Source: Tritrichomonas musculus (lineage: Eukaryota > Parabasalia > Tritrichomonadida > Tritrichomonadidae). From it: DNA of 64,000 bases. The DNA lies in the NCBI GenBank assembly GCA_039105265.1, contig JAPFFF010000007.1, positions 6,346,769 through 6,410,768 of the forward strand, written 5' to 3'. The translations under genes were made by a program, and so were the position numbers. The notes beneath the pieces are model-generated. The model was not told where the DNA came from. It worked only from the letters and a program-made list of their open reading frames with translations, and ran no database searches. Position 1 is the stretch's first letter, and each line of letters starts with the position of its first letter. Positions 53,938-63,329 of this stretch are shown here, in pieces.

Positions 53938-54465
53938 TTACATATTAACTGCATACTTAAGACACAGATGATATTTGTTAACTAGTTCATTATATTCTTT
54001 GTTATATACTTGTTTGAAATCAGTACATACTTCTCCATTATCATTTACTATCTTAATGGAATCTATCTTACGTATCGGATTAGCTTTCCCTGCACAACAG
54101 CCTACATCCTCATCAAGACTTATTTCTACCACCTCCGCCTTAATAATTGTTTTAATTATATTAGATAAGGCAGTAACAGGGACAATTATACAATTCTTTG
54201 ATATTAAGTTGGATAATAATGCCTTGTCCTGGTCTAACAATATTTTTGCATACGTTTCAAGTATCACGTACTTAACATCCTTTGTTTCTTCTTCTTGATT
54301 CTCTTCTAATTCAACATTACGAGTGATAACAATTTCTTCTTTTCCATCATCCCTTTTGTTTATAATAATATTATTATTTATATTGCTTGTTGACTGTGCT
54401 GCTGCTTGAGGTTCTAATGAAACGTTCGCGTTAACTCCGGCATTGTTGGATCTCTTCTTTATCAT
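53938..54465 (-). CDS. Conserved Maverick protein of C, 175 aa, unknown
   Basis: Relative of 16963-17484, with NANVSLEP, NINNNI, INKRDDGKEEIVITR, ILETYAKILLDQDKALLSNL, a GCCAGK motif and DFKQVYNKEYNELVNKYHLC. Conserved sequence at clear nucleotide divergence shows selection on the protein in the past. Role unknown; it accompanies the small basic gene in both elements. Confidence 0.75.
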   Translation of the reverse strand: MIKKRSNNAGVNANVSLEPQAAAQSTSNINNNIIINKRDDGKEEIVITRNVELEENQEEETKDVKYVILETYAKILLDQDKALLSNLISKNCIIVPVTALSNIIKTIIKAEVVEISLDEDVGCCAGKANPIRKIDSIKIVNDNGEVCTDFKQVYNKEYNELVNKYHLCLKYAVNM

Positions 54466-54493
54466 TTCCTTTCGAAAAAAAGTTGATAATCAA

Positions 54494-54922
54494 TCAGTAA
54501 TGAATATTAGCTTGCTTAACATTAATTGGTTTAAAGTATACAATCCTTCCTTTATTTCTTTCATCCGCTCTACCTTGTATTTCTCCTAATTTCTCTGGTT
54601 TCTTTAAGTATGGAGGAAGAATAGGAGCTTTGGGTGCTTTATCTTTCTTCAAATAATACCCTCCATCTGTAATACTAACAGGTGGTTCATGTAATGGTTT
54701 TGTTTTATGTTGATTACTCTTTGGTGGTTTGACTGGTTTGTTTTCCATATACTTTGTTAGTGGTCTATTAATTCTTGGGTTAAACGTAACTGCGTAAGTA
54801 TTGTCATTAGAAAATATGCCAAAGTGATTAAACTCTATTGTCTTCTCAGTCTTAGTTCCTTCATTAAACATTGTCCCCTCTGCTCCAACTGTTGTTGAAT
54901 TGGGTTTTCCGTACTTATTCAT
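54494..54922 (-). CDS. Small basic protein of Maverick C, 142 aa
   Basis: N-terminal part (VGAEGTMFNEGTK, DNTYAVTFNP) matches the 66-aa gene of Maverick 1. The Pro/Lys-rich rest ends RIVYFKPINVKQANIHY, weakly like the Maverick 1 62-aa gene. It could be one gene that corresponds to two in Maverick 1. No named domain. Confidence 0.62.
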   Translation of the reverse strand: MNKYGKPNSTTVGAEGTMFNEGTKTEKTIEFNHFGIFSNDNTYAVTFNPRINRPLTKYMENKPVKPPKSNQHKTKPLHEPPVSITDGGYYLKKDKAPKAPILPPYLKKPEKLGEIQGRADERNKGRIVYFKPINVKQANIHY

Positions 54923-54961
54923 TTCTTTTTCAAAAAAAAATTGGTCGGTCGAGATTCCGAC

Positions 54962-55411
54962 TTACAGAACTAGCTCTTGATGTTCACCTATAAATAGTTC
55001 AGGTGTATTTAATTCATATTTCTTACGTAATTCCTCTATCATTGTTTTAGTCTTTTTGGATGCTAATTCTATTGAATAATTGTAGTAACTGTATTCCCCA
55101 TATTCTTGTTCCTTATTTGAACCATTAACAAAGAATTCTTGCATTTTATAATTAATTTTCCTTCTTGAGTTAGTATTTAATACTATGTGTTCTATATCAT
55201 ATTCTTTAATCTTGTCCGGATATATCCTCCATACATTCTTGTCCGCTTTAATTGATATGTAGATGACTTTTGCTAAATATTTATTTTTTGAAAGTTGAAT
55301 TGGATATCTATCGCAAAGAATAGCAAAATTGCATTCCTTAAAATCTTCTGGGTTATCAGCGAGGGAAATAACATTATTGACGTAATCATATACCTTGAAT
55401 TGTTGCTCCAT
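54962..55411 (-). CDS. Unknown Maverick C protein, 149 aa
   Basis: Mixed alpha/beta sequence with FAILCDRYPIQLSKNKYLAK, ADKNVWRIYPDKIKEYD and a helical end (TKTMIEELRKKYEL). No relative is seen in the other elements of this window and no family is recognised. It lies in the accessory stretch between the capsid gene and the 142-aa gene. Confidence 0.6.
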   Translation of the reverse strand: MEQQFKVYDYVNNVISLADNPEDFKECNFAILCDRYPIQLSKNKYLAKVIYISIKADKNVWRIYPDKIKEYDIEHIVLNTNSRRKINYKMQEFFVNGSNKEQEYGEYSYYNYSIELASKKTKTMIEELRKKYELNTPELFIGEHQELVL

Positions 55412-55447
55412 TTTGTATGGAAATAAAAAAATATAAATAAAATTTTT

Positions 55448-56050
55448 TTAGTCTAATCCGTATTGTTGTTTGAAAGTATGGATGTAGAATGTTGTTTGCT
55501 TATTATTTATATCTCTTGTCGCAATGAATTTTCTACCACTTTTAGCTGTATTAATGTGCATAACTCTATAAACATCATCAGTTATTCGTTCATAGAATAT
55601 GTCTTCACCATAATAGTAATAATACTTATTTTCAGCAAAATATCTTCTTTCATTCCTTAAATCATAGTGAGTAATAACAATTGCTTCGTCTGGTATATTG
55701 TCTATAAATTCATATGAAACACCGTGTCTTCCTGAAGCATTTCTGTTATTTTCACTTGCTGACACCCAACGTAAGTTCGATAAATGATAATCTGTTCTGT
55801 CACGTGAAATATGATCAATGAAAGGCAAGTCATTTGGGTTTGGTATGAACTGTTTGGCTATAATCCTATGCTTTTGATATGGCTTTCCACTTAAATTTAC
55901 CTGAACATAACCATTGCTTTTGTTTATGCATTCCTTTACTTCATAATGATTATCCTTTCGTCTAATAGTGAATGGATACTGGTTAAGTATTTCATATTCA
56001 TTTTCAAAATCTTTGAGCGTAACAAATTCGATTGCTTGTTCTTCTGTCAT
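55448..56050 (-). CDS. HNH endonuclease, 200 aa
   Basis: Residues about 50-100 carry an HNH core: KPYQKHRIIAKQFIPNPNDL, then FIDHISRDRTDYHLSNLRWV, then SASENNRNA. This is the HNH_3-type arrangement found in phage and virus homing nucleases. The rest is a Tyr-rich C-terminal region of unknown role. It is an accessory gene found only in C here, and sits next to the capsid gene, so it may be a free-standing homing gene that entered the element. Confidence 0.88.
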   Translation of the reverse strand: MTEEQAIEFVTLKDFENEYEILNQYPFTIRRKDNHYEVKECINKSNGYVQVNLSGKPYQKHRIIAKQFIPNPNDLPFIDHISRDRTDYHLSNLRWVSASENNRNASGRHGVSYEFIDNIPDEAIVITHYDLRNERRYFAENKYYYYYGEDIFYERITDDVYRVMHINTAKSGRKFIATRDINNKQTTFYIHTFKQQYGLD

Positions 56051-56118
56051 TTTGTATTTATGTATAGTGATAATAAAAAAATAAAATTAAATTAGAAAGA
56101 CGCAATTATTTTTGTTAC

Positions 56119-57732
56119 TTAATCCCTTGAGGTCAAGTCATAGTTCCCTAAGCGAACTAAAGGTGGCATGCCATTCGGTTGAACTAAGATAGATATAGAT
56201 GAATCAAACAAGAGACAAATTAAAGGTGGGGTTTGAGTAGCTTTTGCATATGTATTGTCACCAGTTTCTTGTGTTACATTTATTTCAAAATTAATAGGTG
56301 ACAAAGAGGTTAATCCTTGTTGATATGTATTATCAGTTTCTGTAGGTAATCCGATAAAGAAACTACTCTTGTCATTTGAATAAATTCCAATCGAATAACC
56401 AAATTTAGGTTTATTAGTAGTCTTATCTCTATCACAATGAGTTAAACTGTTTACCACTTCCTTATTAAAACCACTTTGTCCTCCATTCACGTTCATTGCG
56501 TTCTGACAATATTCTAAGAACTCTGGGTATTCATCTGTAGTGCCAAATGGCTTTGCTGGAATGTTACCATAACCTCCACAGTTTAATTGGAAGGACTTAA
56601 AGTTAGGATTCTTAAAGTATGTATGATGAGTATGCTTCACAGGAAATAATAAGTAAATTGAGTCAACAAAGCGAGGAGTGATTGTGCAAGTAGTCTTATC
56701 ATTAGGGTTCTTTAATGGAGTAGTAGTAGTGTAAACAGAAAGTGTTTGGGTTGGAAATGTTAGTGGATGAGTTGGGTCTGCATATCGTTGTACTAGACTA
56801 GAGTAAATATTATCCTCTATACCAAAGCAAGGGATAATAGATGAACACTCAGTAACGGAGTAGTCAACTTCCTGAAATGTTTTATCTTCTACTGTAAGTT
56901 CTGTTACTCCATCTTTAGCAGTTGGTTTATCAGTATACATTTTAATTGGTTCACCAATTGGGATAAATTCATTAGTAATTTCATTTAATTTATATTTTGA
57001 ATTGACGATATGATCATATTCGAACGCTTTTCCTGGACCCATAGGACAACATACCATACCAGCACATGAAAAGAATAATCGGAGTTCAATTTTGCCTGCG
57101 AATGCTGGAAGGTATTTAATATTTGATAATGGTAAGAACCTTCTTAAATCAATCTTTAGGTGAATTTTATATGTTTTGTCTTCCCATTTTTCTGCCCAGT
57201 CAACAATAAATCCTGTTCTGCTGCCTGATTTACCATTCCATATATCTTTATGTCTAGCCTTTGAATATACATCTGCTCTCTTTGTTGTTTCATTGGCACA
57301 ACATGCAGTTAAGAACGATTCTTCACAACCAAAGTTCTGGGTATATATCGTTATTCCGTTAGCTACTATTTCATATTTCTCAACTGCATCTCTAGCATCC
57401 TTGAAACCAAACCATACTTTATTAAAATGATATCCATCGCCTTCTACTGCCGTAATCGTACTGCCAGCAGCCTCTTTAATCTTTACCTCCATATCAGCTC
57501 TAATAAATCCATTATATATGTCTGCAGTATTGTTTGTGTTAGGTGATATAATTGCACTTGTATATGAACCTTTATGAATTGGAGGCGATGGAGAATAAGA
57601 TGTTTGAGGACTAATTGTGTATTGCTTGTTGGTATCAGACAAGGCTATACAATTATCAACAATATCAAAATAGCTAGCAATTTGGGTACATGTTTCAGCT
57701 GACGTCCTTAGTTCAATTTCTGGATTTAACAT
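56119..57732 (-). CDS. Major capsid protein candidate of Maverick C
   Basis: About 537 aa from the ATG at 57732 (MLNPEIELRTSAETCTQIAS), chosen because the D copy starts MINPEIEL; the frame runs ten codons further upstream. It keeps every block of the Maverick 1 protein (YFDIVDN, TADIYNGFIRADMEV, ESFLTACCANE, RRFLPLSNIKYLPAF) and the end VQPNGMPPLVRLGNYDLTSRD. Double jelly-roll fold inferred from length and context. Confidence 0.82.
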   Translation of the reverse strand: MLNPEIELRTSAETCTQIASYFDIVDNCIALSDTNKQYTISPQTSYSPSPPIHKGSYTSAIISPNTNNTADIYNGFIRADMEVKIKEAAGSTITAVEGDGYHFNKVWFGFKDARDAVEKYEIVANGITIYTQNFGCEESFLTACCANETTKRADVYSKARHKDIWNGKSGSRTGFIVDWAEKWEDKTYKIHLKIDLRRFLPLSNIKYLPAFAGKIELRLFFSCAGMVCCPMGPGKAFEYDHIVNSKYKLNEITNEFIPIGEPIKMYTDKPTAKDGVTELTVEDKTFQEVDYSVTECSSIIPCFGIEDNIYSSLVQRYADPTHPLTFPTQTLSVYTTTTPLKNPNDKTTCTITPRFVDSIYLLFPVKHTHHTYFKNPNFKSFQLNCGGYGNIPAKPFGTTDEYPEFLEYCQNAMNVNGGQSGFNKEVVNSLTHCDRDKTTNKPKFGYSIGIYSNDKSSFFIGLPTETDNTYQQGLTSLSPINFEINVTQETGDNTYAKATQTPPLICLLFDSSISILVQPNGMPPLVRLGNYDLTSRD

Positions 57733-57763
57733 ATTTTCTTTTGAGAAAAATAACAAAAGCAAA

Positions 57764-58318
57764 TTAAATCATATCAGAGAAAATATTATTTCGTCTTCTA
57801 CGAATAGGTTGAGGTGGAATTACTGGTATTGGTTCCTCTTCTGATTCGTCTTCTATTTGATTTGGTTCTTGGAAGTATTGTGGCTGAGTATACTGTGGAT
57901 AATATGGTTTTCTCATTTGTTTTTGTATTACATCTTTTATCATTTTCTTCTGTTCTTTCTTTGCCTTTTCGTTTTTAAACTCTTCGCCTAATAGCTTTAA
58001 TTGGTTTAGTATTTCTATATTTATTGTTGGATCATATACTTGTTTTGGTTGTTCTTCTATTATTGGTTTTTTGGGTTTTGGTATTTCTTTTACCGGTTCC
58101 TCAGGTGGGTCGGAATTCTGACCAACAACTTTTTCTTCAATCGTTTCTGTTTTAGTTAATGGTTCAGGTGGTGGTTTCGTTAATGGTTGCTCTCTTCTTT
58201 TTACTATATATTTGTTTTCTTTTTTGGTAGGAAGTACATCCCAATCAGGGTCCTCACGACCATTAAGCCAGTTCTGTATTACCTGCAATCTTTTTGATCC
58301 TGTCAAATGCTTAGACAT
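57764..58318 (-). CDS. Conserved linker-type protein of Maverick C, 184 aa
   Basis: Same family as 14333-14950 and 39681-40313: SKHLTGSKRLQVIQNWLNGR, PTKKENKYIVKRR, a Pro/Glu-rich middle, NIEILNQLKLLGEEF, KKEQKKMIKDVIQKQM and the end RRRRNNIFSDMI. The strongest conservation is at both ends, with the middle free to vary. Starts at AATTAAATGTC. Confidence 0.75.
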   Translation of the reverse strand: MSKHLTGSKRLQVIQNWLNGREDPDWDVLPTKKENKYIVKRREQPLTKPPPEPLTKTETIEEKVVGQNSDPPEEPVKEIPKPKKPIIEEQPKQVYDPTINIEILNQLKLLGEEFKNEKAKKEQKKMIKDVIQKQMRKPYYPQYTQPQYFQEPNQIEDESEEEPIPVIPPQPIRRRRNNIFSDMI

Positions 58319-58349
58319 TTAATTGATAAAAAAATCATTTTATTGAGTT

Positions 58350-58853
58350 TTATTGAGTTTTCTTTGTTTTTCTTGATTTCTTTCTCTTTCTTTTATTCAA
58401 TTTCGCTATATGTGCTTCTGCTTCGTCCACATATTTACTTCTGTTCTGATATATTTTATAAGCAGCTGGCTTTCTCGAATAATGAATGCGTGGAAAATCT
58501 GAATACCCTACATTACTGCCTAATGGATTGGGTTGTCTTTCTGCTATAGCCTTTTCTATTGCAGCTTTTGCTTCTCCTTCTTTAATTCCATTTGCTGTAA
58601 TAATCATTCCTTTACCAAAACCAGCTACTGCTGGGTTACCTGTTATTGTTCCAAAAGCTTGTGCTGCTCCCCCTAAAACATTTAATATTGGTGCCTTATT
58701 TTTCCAAGCCCATTTACCAACTTTACCAACTGCACTATCACCAATGAATTTGCCTACTTTACCAACACCAGATTTTACCGAATTCCATGCACGATTAAAA
58801 AATCCACCACCAGAATTTTGTTCAATCCTTCCTGTATCAGAAACTGCTTCCAT
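58350..58853 (-). CDS. Small virion-like protein of Maverick C, 167 aa
   Basis: A Gly/Ser-rich start, an amphipathic then Gly/Ala-rich hydrophobic region (LNVLGGAAQAFGTITGNPAV), the shared block DFPRIHYSRKPAAYKIYQNR and a strongly basic tail (KLNKRKRKKSRKTKKTQ). Same slot as the 135-aa gene of Maverick 1 and the D pair. The design fits a DNA-binding, possibly membrane-active core protein. Confidence 0.68.
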   Translation of the reverse strand: MEAVSDTGRIEQNSGGGFFNRAWNSVKSGVGKVGKFIGDSAVGKVGKWAWKNKAPILNVLGGAAQAFGTITGNPAVAGFGKGMIITANGIKEGEAKAAIEKAIAERQPNPLGSNVGYSDFPRIHYSRKPAAYKIYQNRSKYVDEAEAHIAKLNKRKRKKSRKTKKTQ

Positions 58854-58865
58854 TGTCTTTTAATA

Positions 58866-59720
58866 TCAGTCAAAGTAATATTTATTGGCGGTTATGTTCA
58901 TAATAAATTTTGAATGAAGATCTCTATGCTGTAAATATTCTTTTACCGTCTTCTTGATATTAAGGTTGTTATTTGTTTGTTGAAGCAAGGAAGTAAAATC
59001 TTCTTCTGAGTATCCACTATAGCATATGATATCCGTGGCCAATCTTTTTGCATTTATGTGTACAAATCTGATTGTCTGAATAGCCATGATGCAGGTAATA
59101 TTATAATGTCTTGTCTTGGTTAATAGTCTAAGGAATTCAGTATTATTATGTGTTAACAAATCGCTTCCTGCACAGTCATCCAATATTATTAGTGTGTTAT
59201 ATGGGTAAGAAGAGGTTTGGTATTTTACTAACTTATTGGCTATATATACTATTCTATCATCTATTTCTTGGAGGGAGTGCTTGTTTATAAGTCTCTGCAT
59301 TTCTTCATTTGTTTCCTTCATCTTAGATAATACATGTTTAACCATTGCATAATATTTTATTTTTCTTTTGAGGTGTTTCTTTAGGTAATCCATCAATTGG
59401 GCTTCATTAAGATATACTATTGGTGTCTTTACCTCTTTACTCATTGCCTCAGCCGTTTTGTCTGCTTTTCCAGAACTTGAGCAAAATATTATTTTTTGAT
59501 AGTACGGATGCTTAAATAGACGTTCAGTAATTAGTATGTGTTTCCACAACCAATAACTCTTACCTGCACCTGGTTTACCAATAAGAAAATAAATTCCATT
59601 CGTACTAAAAGGATAGGAAGGATGTAATGGCTTCATCAATGCTCCCTCTATCTCTTTCTGGTTCTTCTTCATTGTCTTTTGGATTAAGGATTCCACTTCT
59701 TTCATTATTTGTTTAGACAT
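58866..59720 (-). CDS. Packaging ATPase of Maverick C
   Basis: A 284-aa FtsK/HerA-type ATPase, nearly the same as the D copy. Walker A GKPGAGKSYW, Walker B LIILDDCAGSD, then LLTKTRHYNITCIMAIQT. The frame is open. Starts at AATAAATGTC, 10 nt after the integrase. Confidence 0.93.
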   Translation of the reverse strand: MSKQIMKEVESLIQKTMKKNQKEIEGALMKPLHPSYPFSTNGIYFLIGKPGAGKSYWLWKHILITERLFKHPYYQKIIFCSSSGKADKTAEAMSKEVKTPIVYLNEAQLMDYLKKHLKRKIKYYAMVKHVLSKMKETNEEMQRLINKHSLQEIDDRIVYIANKLVKYQTSSYPYNTLIILDDCAGSDLLTHNNTEFLRLLTKTRHYNITCIMAIQTIRFVHINAKRLATDIICYSGYSEEDFTSLLQQTNNNLNIKKTVKEYLQHRDLHSKFIMNITANKYYFD

Positions 59721-59730
59721 TTATTTGTGG

Positions 59731-60816
59731 TTAAATCCATTTCTTTATATTGTTGGGTATATTTTTCTTCTTTGACCAGTAATCCACTTCAAGATTAGAT
59801 AGCTTTGTTGGAGCACCTTCTCGTAAATTTTTAGCCGGTATGATGTCTTCTGTACCTTCGCTGTATTTAATTTTATATTTGTTCTTTGTTGTATCATAAG
59901 AAATAATCTTCTCCACAATACCTCTCTTGCCTCCCTTAAGTGTTTGTGCAATATTTTTGTTTTGTGTCTTGATTAACCTATAACCAGGGAGTTTGTCTAT
60001 TGACTCATCTTTGGACTTAATTATAAATTGGTTCCCAGCCTTTGAATCAACTATATATGCTTCCTTGCTTACCTTGTTCCTGCGCTTCGAAAATGGCTCC
60101 TTGGCTTGAATAATTCTAACTCTATCATTTGGTTTAAAGTCATATGGATTGTTTTGCGACTTGGTTTTTACATATTCTTTTTCATCTTTCTCTGTCATCT
60201 CGTTTGGTATCTTATAGTCCAATGATCTGTGGGGAGAATTGTTGTATGAATCTATTAAACTATCCATTTCTTTCTCATTGATGAACCTGTTCTCGCCTAC
60301 CATGTCTCTAATCGTTCTCATGAACCTATTTATGATACCTAGTACATTATGATTATTATCCTCGGTAGTAGTGTAAACAATATTTTTGGTCTTCATCAAC
60401 TGTAATACATCATTGGACAAGTAAGCAGCATCCTGGTCTGATGTTATCGAATAGACATCTGGCTCGTCCTCAAAAAATTTATTTAATGCCTGGGCTACCT
60501 CTTTTGCACCTTTCCCCTTCATTGGATAACAATATGCTTTTCTTGTGTTAATATTAATTAGCATCAAATAGTTGAGACCATCCTTTGTCTTATCATTGAT
60601 GAATGTGTCCATTTGATATCCCCCAGAGTGTTTAGAATAGATATTCATAAACTTTGCCTTTGGTACCTTTACATCATGTACTATCTTCCTTAAATAATCT
60701 AATGCGGCTTCTTCTGTGAATCCATATCGTTTTGCGAGTGGAACAAATTTAGAGGCAGATCTCCAAGGAAAAAAAGAATGAAGCTCATTAATTGTCTTAA
60801 AATGCTTTTTGTTCAT
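59731..60816 (-). CDS. Integrase of Maverick C
   Basis: A 361-aa Maverick c-integrase with RNase H-fold core blocks GGYQMDTFIND, SDQDAAYLSNDVLQ and LGIINRFMRTIRDM, and the chromo/SH3-like tail. Close to the D copy. The frame is open; starts at TTTAAATGAAC, 11 nt after the end gene. Confidence 0.92.
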   Translation of the reverse strand: MNKKHFKTINELHSFFPWRSASKFVPLAKRYGFTEEAALDYLRKIVHDVKVPKAKFMNIYSKHSGGYQMDTFINDKTKDGLNYLMLININTRKAYCYPMKGKGAKEVAQALNKFFEDEPDVYSITSDQDAAYLSNDVLQLMKTKNIVYTTTEDNNHNVLGIINRFMRTIRDMVGENRFINEKEMDSLIDSYNNSPHRSLDYKIPNEMTEKDEKEYVKTKSQNNPYDFKPNDRVRIIQAKEPFSKRRNKVSKEAYIVDSKAGNQFIIKSKDESIDKLPGYRLIKTQNKNIAQTLKGGKRGIVEKIISYDTTKNKYKIKYSEGTEDIIPAKNLREGAPTKLSNLEVDYWSKKKNIPNNIKKWI

Positions 60817-60827
60817 TTAAATTAGTC

Positions 60828-61921
60828 TTAAATGTAAAGCATCTTCTTAAATGGTAAGAATTGCATTTCAATGACAAATGATTCATTGTTTGGTACCAGA
60901 ACAGGAATATTATTATGACGCCCTGAATATAATTCTATCCAAAATCTTTGATCAGTTGAGTTCAGTTTGAAGTACTTAATAGGACTGAAGTATATTTGAC
61001 TATTGCCTAAATAATATTTATTTGATTGCTCAGCTATTGATGAATATACTTTACACGAATGTCTATCCCAAATATTTTTAAAATCTAATCTTCTGCACCA
61101 TTTATCATTAAAGTCATCTGGATTATTTTGATATGGTTTATCTCCTATATTAAATAAATCAGCAAAATCAGTATTCTTATAGTTAGAATCTGTTCTATTA
61201 CTTTCTATAAAATTAATCTTGAAAACAACATAGTATAGACCTAATTCGACAAAATCATTTTCCCCTGGTATTGGTTTTGGTGTAGGTGTTGGTGTAGGTG
61301 TAGGTTCATAATCGGTTATCTCTGGTGCCATATATATAAATGATGGTTTGGAAATTGTATTCTTTTCTAAGTTCTGTGGTGAAAAAATGGTTTCAATAAA
61401 TGCTTTCTTATCATAATCATAATATCCATCCATTTGAAAATCGTTTCGGCTTCTATCAATCTTATCTTGGCGAAAGAGCGGAATAATATTTTCTTCATGC
61501 TCTTTAAACCAATTATCGATTTTTGTTTTATATTCTTGATACTTTTCTCGGGCATTAAATAGAAATGTTAACACATCTTTCACAAAATAGAAACGTCCAA
61601 ATAATGGATTGATATATTCTTTGGTGATAGCTTTATATTGTTCCAATATTTTATTCCAAGAATCAGCTGTTACTTTACAATCTTTTAAGAATGCTTCATT
61701 ATATGTATTAAATACTTCATCTAATTGGTCATTTATATCACTAAATATTTTTCTCATATCATTATCAGTCGATAACCAAGATATAACATGGATTGTTAAT
61801 TCTATTTTTGATTTTTTTGGTAATTTGTCATATATTTCGTCATTATTTATTTTTTTATTTTTATCCTTTGCCTTTTCTTCCTTTACCTTTTCATCAAAGT
61901 CCTTCCTCAAATATTTTCGAA
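60828..61921 (-). pseudogene. End gene of Maverick C, cut by Maverick 4
   Basis: Related to the 474-aa gene of Maverick 1, with FWIELYSGRHNNIPVLVP and FLPFKKMLYI at the C-terminus, and a Thr/Pro repeat (EPTPTPTPTPKP) in the middle. Its 5' part ends at the insertion point of Maverick 4; the open frame that runs on into the new element is not the real start. Confidence 0.8.
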
Positions 61922-61933
61922 AGTAGTTAAGTA

Positions 61934-61964
61934 TAGGCGGTGTCTCATACTTCGCCACCGCCTA
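61934..61964. other. Tip hairpin of Maverick 4
   Basis: TAGGCGGTG (61934-61942) pairs perfectly with CACCGCCTA (61956-61964) over a 13-nt loop, 12 nt inside the tip. Position, arm length and loop length equal those of Maverick C, while two arm positions differ with matching changes on the other arm. Confidence 0.85.
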
Positions 61965-62149
61965 CACGCTTCGCCACCAAGCTCAGGTACACCCTCGCTT
62001 GGGCCTCAGCTTCCGGCCAAATACCTACTGAAAAACCTATCGTAAGTATACCCTATCTACATTAGCTAATTTCCCACCCCCGTCCCTCAAGTTCAAGTAC
62101 ATTGTCGTTTTTCAATATTTCTATTAATTTTTTATACAACACTATACAA

Positions 62150-62452
62150 ATGACCATACCATCAGATTTAAAGATTATGACCCAATATAAACAGTTTACT
62201 CTAAGAAATCCTATTTATACTTCTCGTGAAACCCAACAAGTTTATGATTCCTTTAAAGACATCAGGACATGTGATTCTAATGGATATGTTATAATTGAGG
62301 TTTTGGACGAAAGAAACAAATTTAGTGGTTTTAGATATGCTAAATTTAGACGTGCAGCTGTTTTGAAATACAATAATGATTATGATCGGGAAAGAGAAAA
62401 AGATGCACCACGATATAGAAAGTTTGATGAGCACCATAAGATATTTGAGTAA
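62150..62452 (+). CDS. Small protein in the Maverick 4 end, 100 aa
   Basis: Open from ATG at 62150 (TACAAATG). Contains YKQFTLRNPIYTSRE, GYVIIEVLDERNKF and a charged end (NNDYDREREKDAPRYRKFDE). Composition is unlike the repeats around it, which supports coding. It lies between two copies of a motif around AAACCTATCGTAAGTA (about 62039 and 62491), as if the gene had been inserted or the end duplicated. No family is recognised. Confidence 0.55.
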   Translation: MTIPSDLKIMTQYKQFTLRNPIYTSRETQQVYDSFKDIRTCDSNGYVIIEVLDERNKFSGFRYAKFRRAAVLKYNNDYDREREKDAPRYRKFDEHHKIFE

Positions 62453-62473
62453 AAAGTGTTAGTATTATTTTGT

Positions 62474-62610
62474 TTGCCAAATACCCTCTGAAAACCTATC
62501 GTAAGTACACACTCTCTACTTTCACTATTCCACCAATGTCATTTCCAAGGTATGGAGTAGTTTTTGAGCTTTCTAATGGTGTTTTTTGAATTCTACACCC
62601 GAAAATACGT
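62474..62610 (+). repeat. Block shared by the ends of Mavericks C and 4
   Basis: Begins CAAATACCCTCTGAAAACC and ends CTACACCCGAAAA; it matches 31864-31990 with few substitutions and in the same orientation relative to the tip. A non-coding conserved subterminal block. Confidence 0.85.
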
Positions 62611-62659
62611 TATTTCTTGTATTGGCACGACCCCGAAATATTGAGTAGAAATTGAGTTA

Positions 62660-62945
62660 TGATCGATTTAATATTTTCTCTCAATTATTTTTATGCCAGA
62701 AGTATTTTTTTTTCTCTCAAATATTTTTATTTTAAAAGAAAATTATTTTCTCTCAATTATTTTTATGCCAGAAGTATATTTTTTTTCTTTCAAATATTTA
62801 TACGAAAAAAGAAAATTATTTTCTCTCAATTATTTTTATGGCAGAAGAATTTTTTTCTATCAAATATTTATACGATAAAAGAAAATTATTTTCTCTCAAT
62901 TATTTTTGTGCCAGAAGTATATTTTTTCTCTCAAATATTTTGAAT
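62660..62945 (+). repeat. Tandem repeat, period about 65 bp, four to five units
   Basis: Units share TTTTCTCTCAATTATTTTT followed by TGCCAGAAGTA and a T-rich run with CAAATATTT. The open frames here come from the repeat and show only Phe/Leu/Tyr-rich text. Non-coding. Confidence 0.85.
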
Positions 62946-62952
62946 AAATTAT

Positions 62953-63315
62953 TTATATATAATGACCGATTTTTTGAATGAATAAATTTGTATGGTTGTA
63001 AATTTTTTGAAAGGATAAATCTGTGTGGTTGAGGTTATTTTGAATGATTATATTGCGTACGTTCTCACTTTTTGAATGGGTAAATCTGTATGGTTGGGAT
63101 ATTTTTGAATAGGAACGCTGCGTACGATTACACTTTTTCTGAGGACCGATCATAACTTTTTGAGAGATTCGTTCCCACTTTTTCTGAGGACCGATCACAA
63201 CTTTTTGAGAGATTCGTTCCCACTTTTTGAGAGGACCGATCCCACTTTTTCTGATAAAACTTTTTGATAAATAAACTTTTTGAATTGAAAACTTTTTCTG
63301 AGGTTTACGTGCCAA
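62953..63315. repeat. Degenerate repeats around CTTTTTGA
   Basis: Repeated short strings such as GAGATTCGTTCCCACTTTTT, TCTGAGGACCGATC and TTTTTGAATG recur at irregular distances. The minus-strand open frame of 120 codons is made of these repeats (PQKKWERISQKV repeated), so I do not call a gene. Confidence 0.7.
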
Positions 63316-63329
63316 AATCCAACATCAAT

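Larger units (their letters stand above)
31769..61921. mobile_element. Maverick C (Maverick/Polinton), right end outside window
   Basis: The left tip AGTAGTATAG at 31769 interrupts Maverick B. Parts left to right: tip region, fiber-like gene (reverse, split by Maverick D), minor capsid candidate, T5orf172-like gene, polymerase B, inverted-repeat cassette, bZIP-like gene, 175-, 142- and 149-aa genes, HNH gene, major capsid candidate, linker gene, small virion-like gene, ATPase, integrase, end gene. Maverick 4 is inserted at 61922, so the right tip lies beyond it. Most frames are open, hence a fairly young element. It looks broken in about five places besides the two nested elements. Confidence 0.82.

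Noticed and set aside
62953-63315. 120-codon minus-strand frame in the Maverick 4 end
   Set aside because: Made entirely of degenerate tandem repeats.
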